From Phycisphaerales bacterium (GTDB lineage Bacteria > Planctomycetota > Phycisphaerae > UBA1845 > Fen-1342), in assembly GCA_016795025.1 (NCBI GenBank), contig JAEUIR010000004.1, positions 1-56,811 of the forward strand: DNA of 56,811 nucleotides. The letters run 5' to 3'. Below the pieces are notes generated by a model. It was not told the origin of the DNA and ran no database searches. It saw only the letters and a list, made by a program, of their open reading frames with translations. Both the position numbers and the translations under genes were made by a program. Of this stretch, positions 25,174 through 33,961 are shown in pieces; within the stretch, counting starts at the first letter, position 1; every line of letters starts with the position of its first letter.

Positions 25174-28100
25174 CTAATCGACGCCGATGCTCGCGTTTAC
25201 GGTGATGCCGCAATCCGTATCGCCAACGGTGAAAGTGCGCCCGCCGGCCGACGCCGGATACGAAATCGATTCGCTGAACGTGCCGAGATTGTCATCCAAT
25301 CCATGCGTCGAGCATAACTCGATATCGTGATCGCGAAGAGTGCCGCAAGACGCTGTAAAGCTCTGGCCGATTTCCAGCAGGAAAGTCTGGCCAACATCGG
25401 TGATGTCGATCGTGTCGCCTTCGTTATCATCGTCCCGGCAATTCTCATCGCCGCATGGACAATCGAATGTGCGCAGATCGACTACGGTTCCGCTGGGCAA
25501 CGTGATCCGCAACGGACCGCCTTCCAATTCCAATCCTTCGAATCCGAGTCCGTCGCAATCGCCATTGATCGTGTAGCTCGTATAGGTGAACGTCACGATC
25601 ATGTCCGGTTTCAGCGGGTCCGTGTGTCGAGTGTTTACTTCATAGCCATCCGGCCGATTGTCGCCGTCGGTATTGTTATTGCCTGGGTCCGTGAGGGCCG
25701 TTAGTTCCTGCGAGTCGTTCAGTTGGTCGGAATCCGCATCGGCGGTGAAGGGACTGCTGAACACTTCGCGTTGCGGCTGATTGAACACGCGAACAAACCA
25801 GCCCACGCTGATTTCCGCCGAATCGGTGCGGCCGTCCTGATCCGTGTCGGCGCGAAGCGGGTTCGTGCCGACGGGATTTGACGGCTCCGCATACGAGCAC
25901 GCGGCCGCATCCGCGCAGCGAGCGTTGAAATCGTCGTAAGCCCCCGGCGGAAAAAAGTTGCGCGGATCATTCGGATCAAGCTCGACGCGATCGGCGATCG
26001 TGTCGCCGTCCGTGTCGCGCGCCCGCGGATTCATGCGGAAAATGCGCTCCATCAGATCGGGCAAACCATCGCCGTCTGTGTCGGCGCTCAGCGTGTCCGA
26101 GGTAACATGCGTCGTTGCGCCGTTGACCGTGATATCCCAGCCGTTTTGCTCCTCCGCATCGACCATGCCGTCGAAATCGGTATCCACTACCGTGCCGGCA
26201 TCGCGCGGGTTGTTCGGATTGCTGCCCAGCCGAAGCTCTCGGCCATCGGGCAGCGCGTCCGCATCCGTGTTTCGCCGCAGCGGATCGCTCGCAAACAACT
26301 GCTCGTGCGCCGCGCGCTCCAGGTCATCACCACCCGTGGGGGTGTCGATGCGCCCGTTCAATCCGGAGACGATGATCGGCGCGTTTGCGGGAATGCCGGT
26401 TGTGCCGAACGCAAACAATTGAACATCGTCGCCGGTCGCCTGCGTCTCGACGATCTGGTTTGCGCCTGCAATGATGGTCGCGCCAAAAGAGCGAAAATCA
26501 TCGCCGTTCGGCGTCGAGTCGATCCGGCCGTTGGGACCGGGCAGAATCAGCGGTGTTCCGGGCAGCACGCCTCCGCCAACGGCGACAAATTGAATGTCGT
26601 CGCCAATCGCGGTGGTTTCGGCCAGACCGTTGCCGCCCTCAATGACGGACGCGTCCGAATACTGCGCAAGCTGTATTACCGGGTTGTTGGTCGGGTCGTC
26701 GTCGCCGTCGAATACAATCAATTCGTAGCCGTTGACTTCATCGCGATCCTTGATGCCGTCCTCGTCCGAATCGGCGCTGCGCGGGTTCGTCGAGTAGTCG
26801 CGTTCGATTGCGTCGCTCAGCCCGTCACCGTCTGAGTCCACGAGCGTTGGATCGGAGAAAATGCGGCGCGCATTGCCCGGAATGCCGATCACCCATCCCG
26901 TCCGCACCTCGTCGAAATCGCCGATGCCGTCGCCGTCCGTGTCCGGATTGTCGTCTGACGAGCCGTAGATGAACTCCGTACTTGCGAAAAGCCCATCTGC
27001 GTCGCGGTCTTGAACAAACTGCAACGAATAATTCTGCCCGGCCTTCAGCGCCGTAGCGCTGAAATTCACGCCTTCAGGCAACGGAACGGACGAAATAATC
27101 GCCCAGAACTTGCGGTCGCGAACCGGTCCGTCCACCGTTGTCTGCACGCCGCGAACGCGCGTCAAAATTTCCACGCCGTCGAGGCCCACTACCGTGCCGT
27201 ATGAACCGCGAATTTCCGGCGCGTTCGGGTTCGCGATCGCGGCCGCTTCGTTCGCGACATGAGCGATGCCCAGAATGCTCGTGAGCGCTTCGCCCATCGT
27301 AATGCCCAGCGATCGGCCGTCCGGGCCGAACTTGTTCGCGGTCGCCACGCGATGGGCTTCGACATCGCCGTTACCGTAGTCGATGATGATGCCGGCCGTC
27401 CGGTCGTTGATGTCCTGCGAACTGAACGAGAACAACCGGCCGGACTCATCGCGTATGTTGAAATTCGCGATTTTCACCGTGACGGCTGAGGGGCTTTCGC
27501 GCAGCTCCGCCGCGACGTTCGGAAACAACTGAATGTCGCGGAAGATGAACGGTCCTCGATCGGCGTCAAACGGCCCGAGGTTGAACGTTTGCGTCTGGCC
27601 GAACTGAATTTCTCGCTCTGACAGCAGCGTGCCGAGCGGCACATCCACTTTACGAACCGGGTCTCGCACAAATGCGGCAAGCTCCAGATCGGTCAGACTG
27701 AACGCGACATCGCCCAGATTCGAGATCGTTACGTCCATGTTCAGGCGCGCTTCGTCGATCGTGCGAGAAAATGTGCGATTTTCGCTGAACGTCGAGCCGA
27801 ATTGCCGCGATTCCTGAAAATCCTGCGACGAGGATTCGACCGACTCCTGGCTCACGGTCGACGAATAGCCGCGCTGGCGTGTCTGCTCAAATCCAACCTT
27901 GGCGTTGATCTTAAATCCGCCGAACGGCTCACCGGTGCCGATGCTGAACTCAGTGCCCAGTTCCTGGCTGAATGCATCCGTGTTCTCGCTGGATTGCGTG
28001 TCGCTGGTGCTTTGGGTGCGCGACGTGCTTTGGCTCAGCGTGGTCGTCTTCGCGGTAAAGTCACTGAACGTATTCCCCTGCTCGTCCGTGAAGCTATACG

Positions 28101-29604
28101 TTTCCTTGATAAAGACGCCGATTGTGCCCACGCGAATCTGCGGAAGCGGCAGGTCGCTGCGGCGCGGATTTCGATTTCGATTGAACAGTTCGTCGTCATC
28201 CGCCCACTGGTCACCGTCGGTGTCGGCCAAGATGGGCGAAGTCAGAAAGAACGTCGTTTCCAGGTGATCGCTGATCCGGTCGCCATCCGTATCCTGGTTA
28301 GTCGGATCGCTGAACCATTCGTTGAACTCGGCGAAATCACCGACCAGATCCGCATCCGTATCGTCCGTGCGTGGGTCAAAGCTGTTCGCGTTTTCCTCCG
28401 CGTCCGTCAGGCCGTCGCCATCGGTGTCCGGATTGAACGGGTCGCTCGTGACGTGTACCGTTGTAGTCGTGCCGTTCACGACCGTCACTTGAATGTCCCA
28501 GCCCGCCATCTCAAACCAATCCGCGAATCCATCACCATCCGTGTCCACCTGCTCCGCGCGGCTGCCCGGCGGTATGCCAGCAAACCGCGCGCGGCTCGGG
28601 TCCAGCGAACTGGGCAGCGATTCGATGCCTTCCGGCGCCGCGATGTTCTGGCCAAAAATATCCTGCACGCCGCTGACGTGGACCGTGTAGATGTCCGCCG
28701 CCTGCGAAAGTGTCGTGAGATCGACGATCGTCGCGTCATTCGCGCGCAGCGCCGCGGCCGAAACGATCAAAAACGCCGTCCCGGTTCCGCGAATCTCGTA
28801 ATTCGATGCGACATTTGCGCTCGGCCCCATCGCCTTGCTAAAGACGACCTGCACGCTCGTATTCGATGTGGCCACTGCGCCTACCACGCGCGGCGCGGCG
28901 CCCGGATCCTGCGGCGTCGGCGGTGGCTGATCCGGCGAGAGGTATTCAAATCCGCCGGCCAACGTGATCGCCGGTTCACCCGGCGTCAGCACTTGCACAT
29001 CCACAATGCCCGGCTGATGCGCGGGCGTGACGATGTTGATAATCTGTTCGTTCACGATGCTCGAAGCGGCCGAAAGCTGCCCACCGAACAGCACGTTTGT
29101 GTTGGCTTTGAAATTCGCGCCGGTGATCGTGACGCGCGTGCCGCCCGCGGCCGGACCGCTCGACGGTGTAACGTTCGCCACCGAAACAGGGGCGATTCTC
29201 GCGGCCTGTGCTTCTTCGTACGTAAACGCGCCGGTAACCACCACTGGATCAAACGTGGATGTCGCAACGGTGACATCCACAGTGCCGGCAAGAGCGGCCG
29301 GCGTCGTGGCCTCAATTGTCGTGGCGTTCAACACCAGAACGCTGGCGGCGTTTTGCTGGCCGAACAGTACGGCCGCATCCAGAGGAAAGTTCTCGCCGAC
29401 AATTGTCACTTTCGTCCCGCCGGCCGCCGGTCCGCGCTGCGGCGCGACCTGCGTGACGGTGGGTCTAAGGCTATCCGGCGAACGACCGAACAACGCGCTG
29501 ATGCTGTTCAACGCCGAATCGCCCTGTGGGCAACCGCCGGTCATCAAAATCACAAGGGTTGAAATCGAGAGCAACGCGGATAGAACGGTCTTCGTGGAGC
29601 GCAT
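25174..29604 (-). CDS. Giant lipoprotein with IPT/TIG, calcium repeats and a Ser/Thr-rich amphipathic segment
   Basis: 1476 residues from the ATG at 29604 (AAGG eight bases upstream). The signal ends STLVILMTGGC (Cys25). Two IPT/TIG domains (about 48-130 and 142-222) have the QRGPAAGGTKVTI and SSGPAAGGTRVTI motifs. An Ig-like domain (about 238-315) follows. Calcium repeats of the D-x-DGDG-x-x-D type occur at about 352-480, 890-970 and 1130-1330. Residues about 515-615 alternate Ser/Thr with other residues around a Gly-rich centre (STSRTQSTSDTQSS, then EPFGGFKINAKVGF). That pattern resembles the membrane hairpin of aerolysin- or anthrax-PA-like proteins, whose PA member also carries DTDGDGI repeats. 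Surface anchoring is likely; pore formation is speculative. Confidence 0.82.
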   Translation of the reverse strand: MRSTKTVLSALLSISTLVILMTGGCPQGDSALNSISALFGRSPDSLRPTVTQVAPQRGPAAGGTKVTIVGENFPLDAAVLFGQQNAASVLVLNATTIEATTPAALAGTVDVTVATSTFDPVVVTGAFTYEEAQAARIAPVSVANVTPSSGPAAGGTRVTITGANFKANTNVLFGGQLSAASSIVNEQIINIVTPAHQPGIVDVQVLTPGEPAITLAGGFEYLSPDQPPPTPQDPGAAPRVVGAVATSNTSVQVVFSKAMGPSANVASNYEIRGTGTAFLIVSAAALRANDATIVDLTTLSQAADIYTVHVSGVQDIFGQNIAAPEGIESLPSSLDPSRARFAGIPPGSRAEQVDTDGDGFADWFEMAGWDIQVTVVNGTTTTVHVTSDPFNPDTDGDGLTDAEENANSFDPRTDDTDADLVGDFAEFNEWFSDPTNQDTDGDRISDHLETTFFLTSPILADTDGDQWADDDELFNRNRNPRRSDLPLPQIRVGTIGVFIKETYSFTDEQGNTFSDFTAKTTTLSQSTSRTQSTSDTQSSENTDAFSQELGTEFSIGTGEPFGGFKINAKVGFEQTRQRGYSSTVSQESVESSSQDFQESRQFGSTFSENRTFSRTIDEARLNMDVTISNLGDVAFSLTDLELAAFVRDPVRKVDVPLGTLLSEREIQFGQTQTFNLGPFDADRGPFIFRDIQLFPNVAAELRESPSAVTVKIANFNIRDESGRLFSFSSQDINDRTAGIIIDYGNGDVEAHRVATANKFGPDGRSLGITMGEALTSILGIAHVANEAAAIANPNAPEIRGSYGTVVGLDGVEILTRVRGVQTTVDGPVRDRKFWAIISSVPLPEGVNFSATALKAGQNYSLQFVQDRDADGLFASTEFIYGSSDDNPDTDGDGIGDFDEVRTGWVIGIPGNARRIFSDPTLVDSDGDGLSDAIERDYSTNPRSADSDEDGIKDRDEVNGYELIVFDGDDDPTNNPVIQLAQYSDASVIEGGNGLAETTAIGDDIQFVAVGGGVLPGTPLILPGPNGRIDSTPNGDDFRSFGATIIAGANQIVETQATGDDVQLFAFGTTGIPANAPIIVSGLNGRIDTPTGGDDLERAAHEQLFASDPLRRNTDADALPDGRELRLGSNPNNPRDAGTVVDTDFDGMVDAEEQNGWDITVNGATTHVTSDTLSADTDGDGLPDLMERIFRMNPRARDTDGDTIADRVELDPNDPRNFFPPGAYDDFNARCADAAACSYAEPSNPVGTNPLRADTDQDGRTDSAEISVGWFVRVFNQPQREVFSSPFTADADSDQLNDSQELTALTDPGNNNTDGDNRPDGYEVNTRHTDPLKPDMIVTFTYTSYTINGDCDGLGFEGLELEGGPLRITLPSGTVVDLRTFDCPCGDENCRDDDNEGDTIDITDVGQTFLLEIGQSFTASCGTLRDHDIELCSTHGLDDNLGTFSESISYPASAGGRTFTVGDTDCGITVNASIGVD

Positions 29605-29852
29605 ACGGGTTACCTTGTTGATGCCGGTTCGCTTGTTGTTATTTGTCACAACTTCTCGGCCGGACTCAGTTTAACACGAATTGGCGCTGCCCGATGCGGG
29701 AATTTGCCGTACGTGTGATTTTTCGCTCAATCCGGCCGGCTTCAGATTTTTTTGGGGAAAGACATTCATAATACAGCTATTCTTCCGGGGATATTATTCG
29801 CTTTGCGTATCTGGAGAGCGACCGGATAATCCTCACTTCTCGGAGAATGGCC

Positions 29853-31160
29853 ATGACGAAACGTGATTTAACCGGGAGCGCCGTTTGCCTGATGGGACTT
29901 ACGCTTTCCGCTTGCACACCGCTGGCTCCAACCGAGTTGTCCGCGCTTCTTGGCGACGCCGCCACCAATCCCGATGTATTCGAGAACGTCACGTACATTG
30001 GCGCTGATGGCGGCCAAGTGTATCTCAGCCGAAACGATCTGCCGGATAACCTGCTCGGCGACTTGCTGGCGGAAATTGTCGTTGCCGACTCAACCGACTC
30101 GTCTCCACCGGAGTTCTTTCGATTTGACGTGGGCGCGGTCGGCGTCAGCGACGGGCAATTCAACCTGATCGCTGATGACCTGGTGAGCAGCCCCATCGTA
30201 TCCGCCAATTCTCGCTGGCTTATTTGGCAGGATTCCGCGACCGGTTCGCTGATTAGGCTCGACCGCACGACCGGAAATCAAGCTGACGCGCTCACGAGCA
30301 ATCCGGACAACGCCTATGCACAGATTCTGCTGCTCGACGAAGACACGCTTTGGGTCAAGCAGTTTGACTATTCTGACGAGCTTGCCGGGGCGGCTCCGCA
30401 ATCCGCGCTGAAATCAATTAATCTCGCGTCATTGGAAGTGACCGACTTCGGAGACGCGATCGACGATTCGGCGTTTCAGATTGCGATTCGCTCCGGTGTC
30501 ATCTACACGTTCGAGACGATCGTGGACAACTCGTCCGCCACGAATCCTGACATGGCCGTCGCCGGCGAGCCGGTGGTTGATTTCTCGCCGCCGGATTTCC
30601 GCTATCGACTTATCGCGTTCGACATCAATTCACGCACGCGCAATGTGCTGCTTGAATCGTTCGACTTGGGCATCATGCCGGCTGATCCGCAATTCGACTC
30701 CGCGGGCCGGCTTCTTTGGCGCGAAGATCGTTACGATGCTGCGACAACAACATTCCGGGCGATGACGCTCGCCGATCAGCAGGTCGTCACGATGCACGAA
30801 TTTGTCGGCGAAATACCCATGCTGCCGGAATTCGACGGCGGCGGCACGGAGGATTTTTCGTTCCAGCCGACAGGCCGTTCATCCGCCGTGCTCGCGTGGA
30901 ACGAACGGGGCCTGCTGATCGGCGAGGTCGAATACCGTGGCGGAACCAGCTTCTTCCCGAATACCACGCAGCGCTATATCTACCGCGGTTTTGACGGAAC
31001 GGAATTTGACGTATTTAGCTTCGAAACCAGCGGCCTGTTCGGCTCGCCGATTACCGCCATCGCGGATGACACGATCATCTGCCGGGATGTGATCAACGGC
31101 GAACTGATTCTGACCAACATCAAAACTCGCGAATCCAAGCGCGTGGCAATTTTCCCCTGA
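29853..31160 (+). CDS. Lipoprotein of unknown function, propeller-like
   Basis: 435 residues from the ATG at 29853, seven bases after GGAG (29842-29845); the ATG at 29847 is too close to it. The signal CLMGLTLSAC gives a lipobox. The remainder is made of short beta-strand blocks with repeated patterns (SRWLIWQDSATGSLIRLD, TLWVKQFDYSDEL, GVIYTFETIVDN, GRLLWREDRYDA, SAVLAWNERGLLIGEV) that suggest a beta-propeller. I recognise no named family. It diverges from the giant lipoprotein gene, sharing a 248-base upstream region, and may be functionally linked with it. Confidence 0.75.
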   Translation: MTKRDLTGSAVCLMGLTLSACTPLAPTELSALLGDAATNPDVFENVTYIGADGGQVYLSRNDLPDNLLGDLLAEIVVADSTDSSPPEFFRFDVGAVGVSDGQFNLIADDLVSSPIVSANSRWLIWQDSATGSLIRLDRTTGNQADALTSNPDNAYAQILLLDEDTLWVKQFDYSDELAGAAPQSALKSINLASLEVTDFGDAIDDSAFQIAIRSGVIYTFETIVDNSSATNPDMAVAGEPVVDFSPPDFRYRLIAFDINSRTRNVLLESFDLGIMPADPQFDSAGRLLWREDRYDAATTTFRAMTLADQQVVTMHEFVGEIPMLPEFDGGGTEDFSFQPTGRSSAVLAWNERGLLIGEVEYRGGTSFFPNTTQRYIYRGFDGTEFDVFSFETSGLFGSPITAIADDTIICRDVINGELILTNIKTRESKRVAIFP

Positions 31161-31192
31161 CGAGCGCTCCCTCGGCCATTTGGCGTTTCAGG

Positions 31193-32323
31193 TTACAGAA
31201 TCAACATCGCATCGCCGTAGCTGTAAAACCGATACCGGCGCTCAATCGCTTCAGCGTATGCCCGGCGGACAAGATCGACGCCGCCGAGCGCCATGACCAG
31301 CGCGATTAACGTGCCGCCCGGCAAATGGAAATTCGTGAGCAGCGCGTCCACGCCTCCAAAGCGATACGGCGGGTAGATGAATATATCCGTCCAGCCACTG
31401 ATTCCTCCGTCAATCGACTCCTCGCGCGCCGGGACTGTCGAGCCATGTCCTGTATTACCCGCGGCTGGGTTTCCGCATATTGCATTCTTCATTCCGCATT
31501 CGGTCTCCAGCACGCGCGCCGAAGTCGTTCCCACCGCCACAACGCGCCCCCCGCGTGCCCGCGCAGCGCAAACGGCCCTCCGCGCGCCCGCGCTCATCGA
31601 GAAAAACTCCGCATGCATGTGGTGCTCGCCAAGATCATCCACGTCGATCGGTGCAAACGTCCCCGGCCCGACATGCAACGTGATGCGGACGATTTCAACG
31701 CCGTCGGCGCGGATTTGATGCAATAACTCGTCTGTGAAATGCAAACCCGCCGTCGGAGCGGCCACCGCGCCCGGCTCGCTCGCGAAAACCGTTTGATACC
31801 GCGACGCATCCGCCGCGTCCGGCTCGCCGTTTTCGCCGACCGCGCCTCGTCGATTGATGTACGGCGGCAATGGCGTTTGGCCGATCCGGCTTAGTAGATC
31901 CCAAGTTGTTTCGTCGCTCTGCGGCGCGATCGTCCACGCGCCGCGCGCATGCCGGTCAATGATCTGAAACGCCGGACCGCGATCGACCTCGCTTTGGAGA
32001 ATCTCACCGACGCGCAAACGTGCGGAAGGCTTCAACTGAACGCGCCAACGCAGTGTTTCGCCGCCCACCGGATGCACAAACAGCGCTTCCACGCGCCCGC
32101 CGCTCGCGCGTCGCAGAAAAAAACGCGCGGGAACGACGCGCGTGTCGTTCACCACCAGGCAATCCCCCGAGCGAAGGAACTTCGGCAATTCGCGAAACGC
32201 ATGATGCGCGATTCGCCCTGGCGCACGCTCGACCACCAGCAGCCGCGATGCATCGCGCGGCTCGGCCGGGCGCTGGGCGATCAATTCCTCGGGCAGATCG
32301 AATAGCAATTCTGACCGTTTCAC
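31193..32323 (-). CDS. queA: S-adenosylmethionine:tRNA ribosyltransferase-isomerase
   Basis: Makes epoxyqueuosine in tRNA by transferring the ribosyl part of SAM to preQ1. 376 residues, with DLPEELIAQRPAEPRDASRLLV, VVNDTRVVPARF, AAPTAGLHFTDELL, LHVGPGTFAPI and GWTDIFIYPPYRFGGVDALLTNFHLPGGTLI. The start is GTG at 32323 with GGGAG four bases upstream; the longer frame has no RBS. About 30 residues (275-308, coded by roughly 31400-31501) are inserted between the TTSARVLET and SGWTDIF motifs, in a place that is normally short. Their DNA contains the short-period string GAATGAAGAATGCAATATGC. The enzyme may still work, since the insertion lies in a loop. Confidence 0.94.
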   Translation of the reverse strand: MKRSELLFDLPEELIAQRPAEPRDASRLLVVERAPGRIAHHAFRELPKFLRSGDCLVVNDTRVVPARFFLRRASGGRVEALFVHPVGGETLRWRVQLKPSARLRVGEILQSEVDRGPAFQIIDRHARGAWTIAPQSDETTWDLLSRIGQTPLPPYINRRGAVGENGEPDAADASRYQTVFASEPGAVAAPTAGLHFTDELLHQIRADGVEIVRITLHVGPGTFAPIDVDDLGEHHMHAEFFSMSAGARRAVCAARARGGRVVAVGTTSARVLETECGMKNAICGNPAAGNTGHGSTVPAREESIDGGISGWTDIFIYPPYRFGGVDALLTNFHLPGGTLIALVMALGGVDLVRRAYAEAIERRYRFYSYGDAMLIL

Positions 32324-32410
32324 GGCGCTCCCGTTAATCTTGCTCGAAGCGATCCAACATTTCGCCCGGCGCTTCGCCCGCACCAGAGTCGCGGAGTGAA
32401 CGGATTGAAA

Positions 32411-33142
32411 TCAGCGCAGCCGATGCCGATGAAGGCGTTCGTACAACTCGACGCACTGCGCCAGTAATTCCGCATGCTCCGCCCCGGGGCGCTCGTCGCG
32501 TTCCCGGTATCGCTCGAAACCCGTCGAGCGCTCCACGGCCGCGTACCAGTGCGGCGCCCACACGCCGTCCGTCTTGCGCGGCCCCGGCGGCCAGCGCAGC
32601 ATTCGACCATCAAATGTCAGCCCGAGGCGCTCGCACAAGCGCGTGAGCGTTTGCCGTGGATTCAGCAATACGTCTCGCGCATCGACCACTGGTGGCGGCC
32701 CGCCAATCCGATCGGCCGTTTGTTCGAACAACTCAGACTGCTGCGGCAAGCCGGTATCCGCGAGCCGTGCACGCGGTGTGACGCGTAGCAGCGAAACCAG
32801 CATCTCGCGCGGGTCGCGAATCAAAAAGCAGTGCGTCAACTTCGCCAGCCAATCCCGCGATATTTCCGGCAGCAGGTGATGCGACATGTGTTTTTGATAG
32901 AAAATGGAGCGGCCCGGCTCAATCGGCCCCGTCAGCCACGCCGCAACCTTTCGCCAATCCGACTCATGTCGCGCGATGACCTCTTCGCGCCCCGGGTGCT
33001 CAATCCCGGTGGATTTCAGATAATGCGCGTAGAGCGGTTCATCACACACGATGGTATCGGGTCGCTGCTCAAACGAGCGCATCATTGCCGTCGAGATATT
33101 TCGCGGTCCCGACCACATCGCAATGCGCAAAATGCTCTCCAT
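32411..33142 (-). CDS. Sulfotransferase-like P-loop protein
   Basis: 243 residues. MWSGPRNISTAMMRSFEQRP is a 5'-PAPS-binding P-loop variant, and FLIRDPREMLVSLLR is the 3'-phosphate segment of sulfotransferases. DEPLYAHYLKSTGIEHPG contains further conserved acidic residues of this bacterial group. The substrate is unknown. The start at 33142 is chosen because the longer frame would read into the 78-bp repeat at 33180-33257, which makes a natural coding start there unlikely. It lies just upstream of queA on the same strand and may be cotranscribed. Confidence 0.82.
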   Translation of the reverse strand: MESILRIAMWSGPRNISTAMMRSFEQRPDTIVCDEPLYAHYLKSTGIEHPGREEVIARHESDWRKVAAWLTGPIEPGRSIFYQKHMSHHLLPEISRDWLAKLTHCFLIRDPREMLVSLLRVTPRARLADTGLPQQSELFEQTADRIGGPPPVVDARDVLLNPRQTLTRLCERLGLTFDGRMLRWPPGPRKTDGVWAPHWYAAVERSTGFERYRERDERPGAEHAELLAQCVELYERLHRHRLR

Positions 33143-33179
33143 GCCATCGGCTCTCAATCGCATTCGAGGATCAAACCAA

Positions 33180-33257
33180 GAGCGCCTGATAAGGGGCCTC
33201 AACGCGCTACCAGGCAACCGCTCTCTTACGGTCGCAGCTCTGTTCTGTGAGGCGCTC
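33180..33257 (-). repeat. 78-bp inverted-repeat-bounded element, copy B
   Basis: Ends are GAGCGCCT (33180-33187) and AGGCGCTC (33250-33257), a perfect 8-bp inverted repeat. The core on the minus strand is CCGTAAGAGAGCGGTTGCC (33231-33213), 15 of 19 bases identical to copy A. Its right end overlaps the last two bases of the CYTH reading frame. Confidence 0.7.
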
Positions 33258-33822
33258 AAAACCGCAACTCAACTGCGCCGTCCGCGCGACGCCGGCCGAC
33301 GCGAGCGGCCATGGCGACATACGATTCGCGGACCGGCGCCACATCCGCAAAATTCAGCGCCTCGCGCATCGCCCGCACGGCCGTCTCGCTCGGCCCTTCG
33401 ATCTCCAGCCACGCCCCCAGCTCCGGCAATTCATCAATCGTGACCACACATGGGCCGAGCCGCCATGTCTCGCGATTTTTCTCGTAAATAACCGCCGACT
33501 CATAACCCAGCCTCCGCAGCAGCAGTGCGGCGGCCGCGCAATCTCCGACGACCAGTTCAATCTCTTCTCGCGATTTGGCCGCGCCAACTCCGGCCGGCCC
33601 CTTATACGTTAACGTGTTTGGATGCGCCGGCAGGTTCAATCGCGGCGCGCACTCGCGAATCCGCAATCCCGCGTCCGCCGCGAGCAACTCGCGCTCTGGC
33701 GTGTCAAACAGCGTATTGGTCTCGCGCTCGTCATGCGTGACAGCGCCGCCCGCGGCAATGAGTCGCTGCCGAACCTCCGCTTTGTCCGGCAATGGAAATT
33801 TGAATTCAATCTCAATCGCCAT
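33256..33822 (-). CDS. CYTH-domain (class IV adenylate cyclase / triphosphatase-like) protein
   Basis: 188 residues from an ATG with GGAG five bases upstream. The N-terminus MAIEIEFKF holds the E-x-E-x-K metal/triphosphate motif (Glu4, Glu6, Lys8). ERETNTLFDTPERELLAADAGLRIRE, LTYKGP, KSREEIE, YEKNRETW and VTIDELPELGAWLEIEG follow, covering the usual tunnel residues. Family enzymes act on triphosphates: cAMP formation from ATP, or hydrolysis of thiamine triphosphate or inorganic triphosphate. Sequence does not decide between these. The gene is divergent from the outer-membrane barrel gene, and its stop touches copy B of the 78-bp repeat. Confidence 0.9.
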   Translation of the reverse strand: MAIEIEFKFPLPDKAEVRQRLIAAGGAVTHDERETNTLFDTPERELLAADAGLRIRECAPRLNLPAHPNTLTYKGPAGVGAAKSREEIELVVGDCAAAALLLRRLGYESAVIYEKNRETWRLGPCVVTIDELPELGAWLEIEGPSETAVRAMREALNFADVAPVRESYVAMAARVGRRRADGAVELRF

Positions 33823-33961
33823 GCAATCTCCGGCAGCCGCTGTTGACGCGCGGCCGCCCGGTCCGCATCCTACACGGACTGTGCAGCGAAACCGCCGGCG
33901 CGGCGGAGCCGTTGCGCGACCTGTTCGGATTCCCGGCTGCAATTCGCCACAGGAAAGTCGC

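Noticed and set aside
27802-29562. 586-codon open frame on the plus strand
   Set aside because: It lies wholly antisense to the giant lipoprotein gene, is very rich in Arg/Ala, and has no RBS or recognisable domain. It is a by-product of GC-rich codon use.
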